Source of the DNA: Symbiodinium natans | Lineage: Eukaryota; Sar; Dinophyceae; Suessiales; Symbiodiniaceae | Direction of reading: 5' to 3' | DNA length: 64,000 nucleotides | Assembly: GCA_905221605.1 (NCBI GenBank) | Contig: CAJNDS010000507.1 | Coordinates: forward strand, 58,976 to 122,975 | Shown here: positions 62,343 to 64,000 of the stretch, in pieces | How the letters are laid out: each line of letters begins with the position of its first letter | How positions within the stretch are numbered: the first letter of the stretch is position 1 | The notes under the pieces: generated by a model | Databases searched by the model: none | The model's input: the letters and a program-made list of their open reading frames with translations, nothing else | What the model was told of the DNA's origin: nothing | Translations under genes and position numbers: made by a program

Positions 62343-62349
62343 TACATAT
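61950..62349. repeat. (ATACATAT)n microsatellite
   Basis: About 400 bp of TATACATA/ATATACGT units. It forms the first half of a 404-codon artefactual frame (61855-63069). Confidence 0.97.
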
Positions 62350-63060
62350 GCTCTGGGCCCCGGACTCCAGACTCCAGATTTTCAGAAAAAATCTGGAGTA
62401 CCGCCGGACTCCAGACTCCAGATTTCCAGAAAAAATCTGGAGTACCTGGGCCCCGGACTCCAGACTCCAGATTTCCAGAAAAAATCTGGAGTACCGGGGC
62501 CCGGACTCCAGACTCCAGATTTCCAGAAAAAATCTGGAGTACCCGGGCCCGGACTCCAGACTCCAGATTTCCAGAGAAAATCTGGAGTACCTCCAGACTC
62601 CAGACTCCAGATTTCCAGAAAAAATCTGGAGTACCGGGACCCTGGACTCCAGATTCTGGAGTCTGTAATCTGGAGTCTGGGGCCGCGGGTACTCCAGATT
62701 TTTTCTGGAAATCTGGAGTCTGGAGTCTGGGGCCCCGGGTACTCCAGATTTTTTCTGGAAATCTGGAGTCTGGAGTCCGGGGCCCTGGTACTCCAGATTT
62801 TTTCTGGAAATCTGGAGTCTGGAGTCCGGGGCCCCGGGTACTCCAGATTTTTTCTGGAAATCTGGAGTCTGGAGTCCGGGGCCCGGGTACTCCAGATTTT
62901 TTCTGGAAATCTGGAGTCTGGAGTCCGGGGCGCGGGTGCTCCAGATTTTTTCTGGAAATCTGGAGTCTGGAGTCCGGGGCCCGGGTACTCCAGATTTTTT
63001 TCTGGAAATCTGGAGTCTAGAGTCCGGGGCCAGGGTACTCCAGATTTTTTCTGGAAATCT
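62350..63060. repeat. CTCCAGATTTTTTCTGG array, inverted about a centre near 62655
   Basis: About five to six units in the sense ACTCCAGATTTCCAGAAAAA, then about seven in the opposite sense TTTTTCTGGAAATCTGGAGT. Each unit is itself palindromic (CCAGA...TCTGG). The whole tract is a 0.7-kb inverted repeat. Confidence 0.95.
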
Positions 63061-64000
63061 AGTGTTTAGGGTTTAGTGTGTAGGTTTCAGGGTTTAGTGT
63101 TTTGTGTTTAGGGTTGAGTGTTAAGTTTAGGGTTTAGGGGTTAGGGTCAAGCGGCTCGGGTAAAACCCCAAAAAACCCCTAAACTCTGAAATCCAAACAG
63201 TAAGCATCTGAAACCCCGACGGGTTTTTGGTTTCAGGTTTAGACTTAGTAGGGCTCGAGGTTCCGGCTTTGGGGTTTACTGTTTAGGGTTTAGGGATTAG
63301 TGTTCAGGGTTTAGTGTCTACTGTTTAGGGCTTAGTTTGACATGTTTAAGGTTTCTGGGTTAAGGGCTTAAGTGTTTAGGGTTTCGTGCTAAGTGTTTGG
63401 GGTTTGTGCTAAGGGCTTAGTGTTAAGTTTTTAGGGTTAGTGTTTAGGGTTTAGTGTTAAGGGTTTCGGGTTTGGTTTTTTAGGGTTAAGGGTTTTAAGG
63501 GTTTTTACAAATTTAAATGATCTGGGGAAGCCGGGGCTTCCCCAGACCATTGACAACTTGAAAATCCTTCTGTTTAGGGTTTAGGGTTTAGTTGTCAGGG
63601 TTTAGTGTGTAGGGTTTGGTGTGTAATGTTTAGGGTTTAGTTTTTAGGGTGTAGTGTTTAAGTGTTTAGGGTTTAGTGTTTAGCAAGGGATTAGTGCTTA
63701 AGTGTTTAGGGTTTCGTGTTCAGTGTTTGGGGTTCGTGCTAAGGGCTTAGTGTTAAGTTTTTAGGCTTAGTGTTAAGGGTCTAGTGCTGAGTGTTTAGGG
63801 TTCAGTGCTAAGGGTTTCGGTGTCTTTTTTGGGTTACGGGTCTTAAGGATGTTTACTAGTGTTCAGGGTTTAGTGTGTAGGGTTTAGTGTGTAATGTTTA
63901 GGGTTCAGTTTTTAGGGTGTAGTGTTTAAGTGTTTAGGGTTTAGTGTTTAGGGTCTAGTGCTTAAGTGTTTAGGGTTTCCTGTTAAGTGTTTGGGGTTTG
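63061..64000 (+). repeat. TTTAGGG/TTTAGTG variant tract with ~275-285 bp super-period
   Basis: Units TTTAGGG, TTTAGTG, GTGTAGG and GTGTTAAG. The succession TTCAGGGTTTAGTG, TAATGTTTAGGG, GGGTGTAGTGTTTAAG and GTGCTAAGGGCTTAG recurs from about 63300, 63580 and 63860, so the degenerate array has been amplified in larger blocks. It continues past the window end. Confidence 0.9.
63516..63551. repeat. 36-bp near-perfect palindrome
   Basis: AATGATCTGGGGAAGCC pairs with GGCTTCCCCAGACCATT across GG, with one mismatch. It interrupts the TTTAGTG tract and shares AATGGTCTGGG with the cassettes in the ATTTAAAT domain. Confidence 0.93.

Noticed and set aside
61855-63069. 404-codon frame
   Set aside because: It is coded by (ATACATAT)n and the CTCCAG array; the composition is Ile/Tyr/His then a repeated [12 protein letters not shown]-type unit. 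No independent support.

Overview
The window looks like a piece of a eukaryotic, repeat-saturated nuclear genome, most probably a dinoflagellate (inference). Direct evidence: plant/alveolate-type telomere repeats (TTTAGGG, on + as CCCTAAA) occur in dozens of separate tracts in both orientations; a gene pairs an N-terminal ubiquitin-like segment with ankyrin repeats in the TALM style familiar from Symbiodiniaceae; there are fragments of non-LTR reverse transcriptase; gene pieces are separated by long non-coding tracts. I saw no rRNA gene, no tRNA gene, no operon and no bacterial-style gene organisation.

Layout. 0-9 kb: a 285-bp higher-order tandem repeat, a LINE 3' remnant, telomere-like tracts, and a 583-590 bp tandem array carrying a hairpin. 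9-29 kb: a mosaic of TTTAGGG/CCCTAAA tracts (pure and variant) alternating with 60-300 bp islands. Many islands have an open frame with protein-like composition, and several begin right after a pyrimidine-rich AG. A 1.45-kb GC-rich element bounded by inverted sub-repeats sits at 11.4-12.9 kb. 29-36 kb: the gene-richest part, with a frameshifted ankyrin gene, three collinear exons of an FSH1/OVCA2-type serine hydrolase (GFSQG, HVFGENLGGD, EGH and a stop) separated by telomere-like introns, and, inside the last intron, an unrecognised 224-residue reading frame preceded by a 45-residue overlapping frame. 36-52 kb: almost pure satellite DNA, including a GGGGTGTAA minisatellite, a five-monomer higher-order repeat, a 122-bp satellite, a 2.1-2.2 kb segmental triplication, about 4 kb of ATTTAAAT-based DNA, a palindromic GGCCAAATTTTGCC repeat and a self-inverting 21-bp array. 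52-60.5 kb: the telomere/island mosaic resumes, with a 700-bp polypyrimidine tract and a 1.1-kb segment bounded by C(n) and G(n) runs. 60.5-64 kb: more satellites, a large inverted array and a TTTAGTG-variant tract.

How it fits together. The simplest reading is that split genes have introns and flanks filled by telomere-type repeats. The hydrolase shows this best, because its three motif-bearing pieces lie in the right order on one strand. Most other islands are too short to name. They may be exons of larger genes, or gene shards stranded in degenerating telomere-like DNA; the sequence alone cannot decide. Strand convention for telomere-type tracts: + means TTTAGGG reads on the given strand, - means CCCTAAA does.
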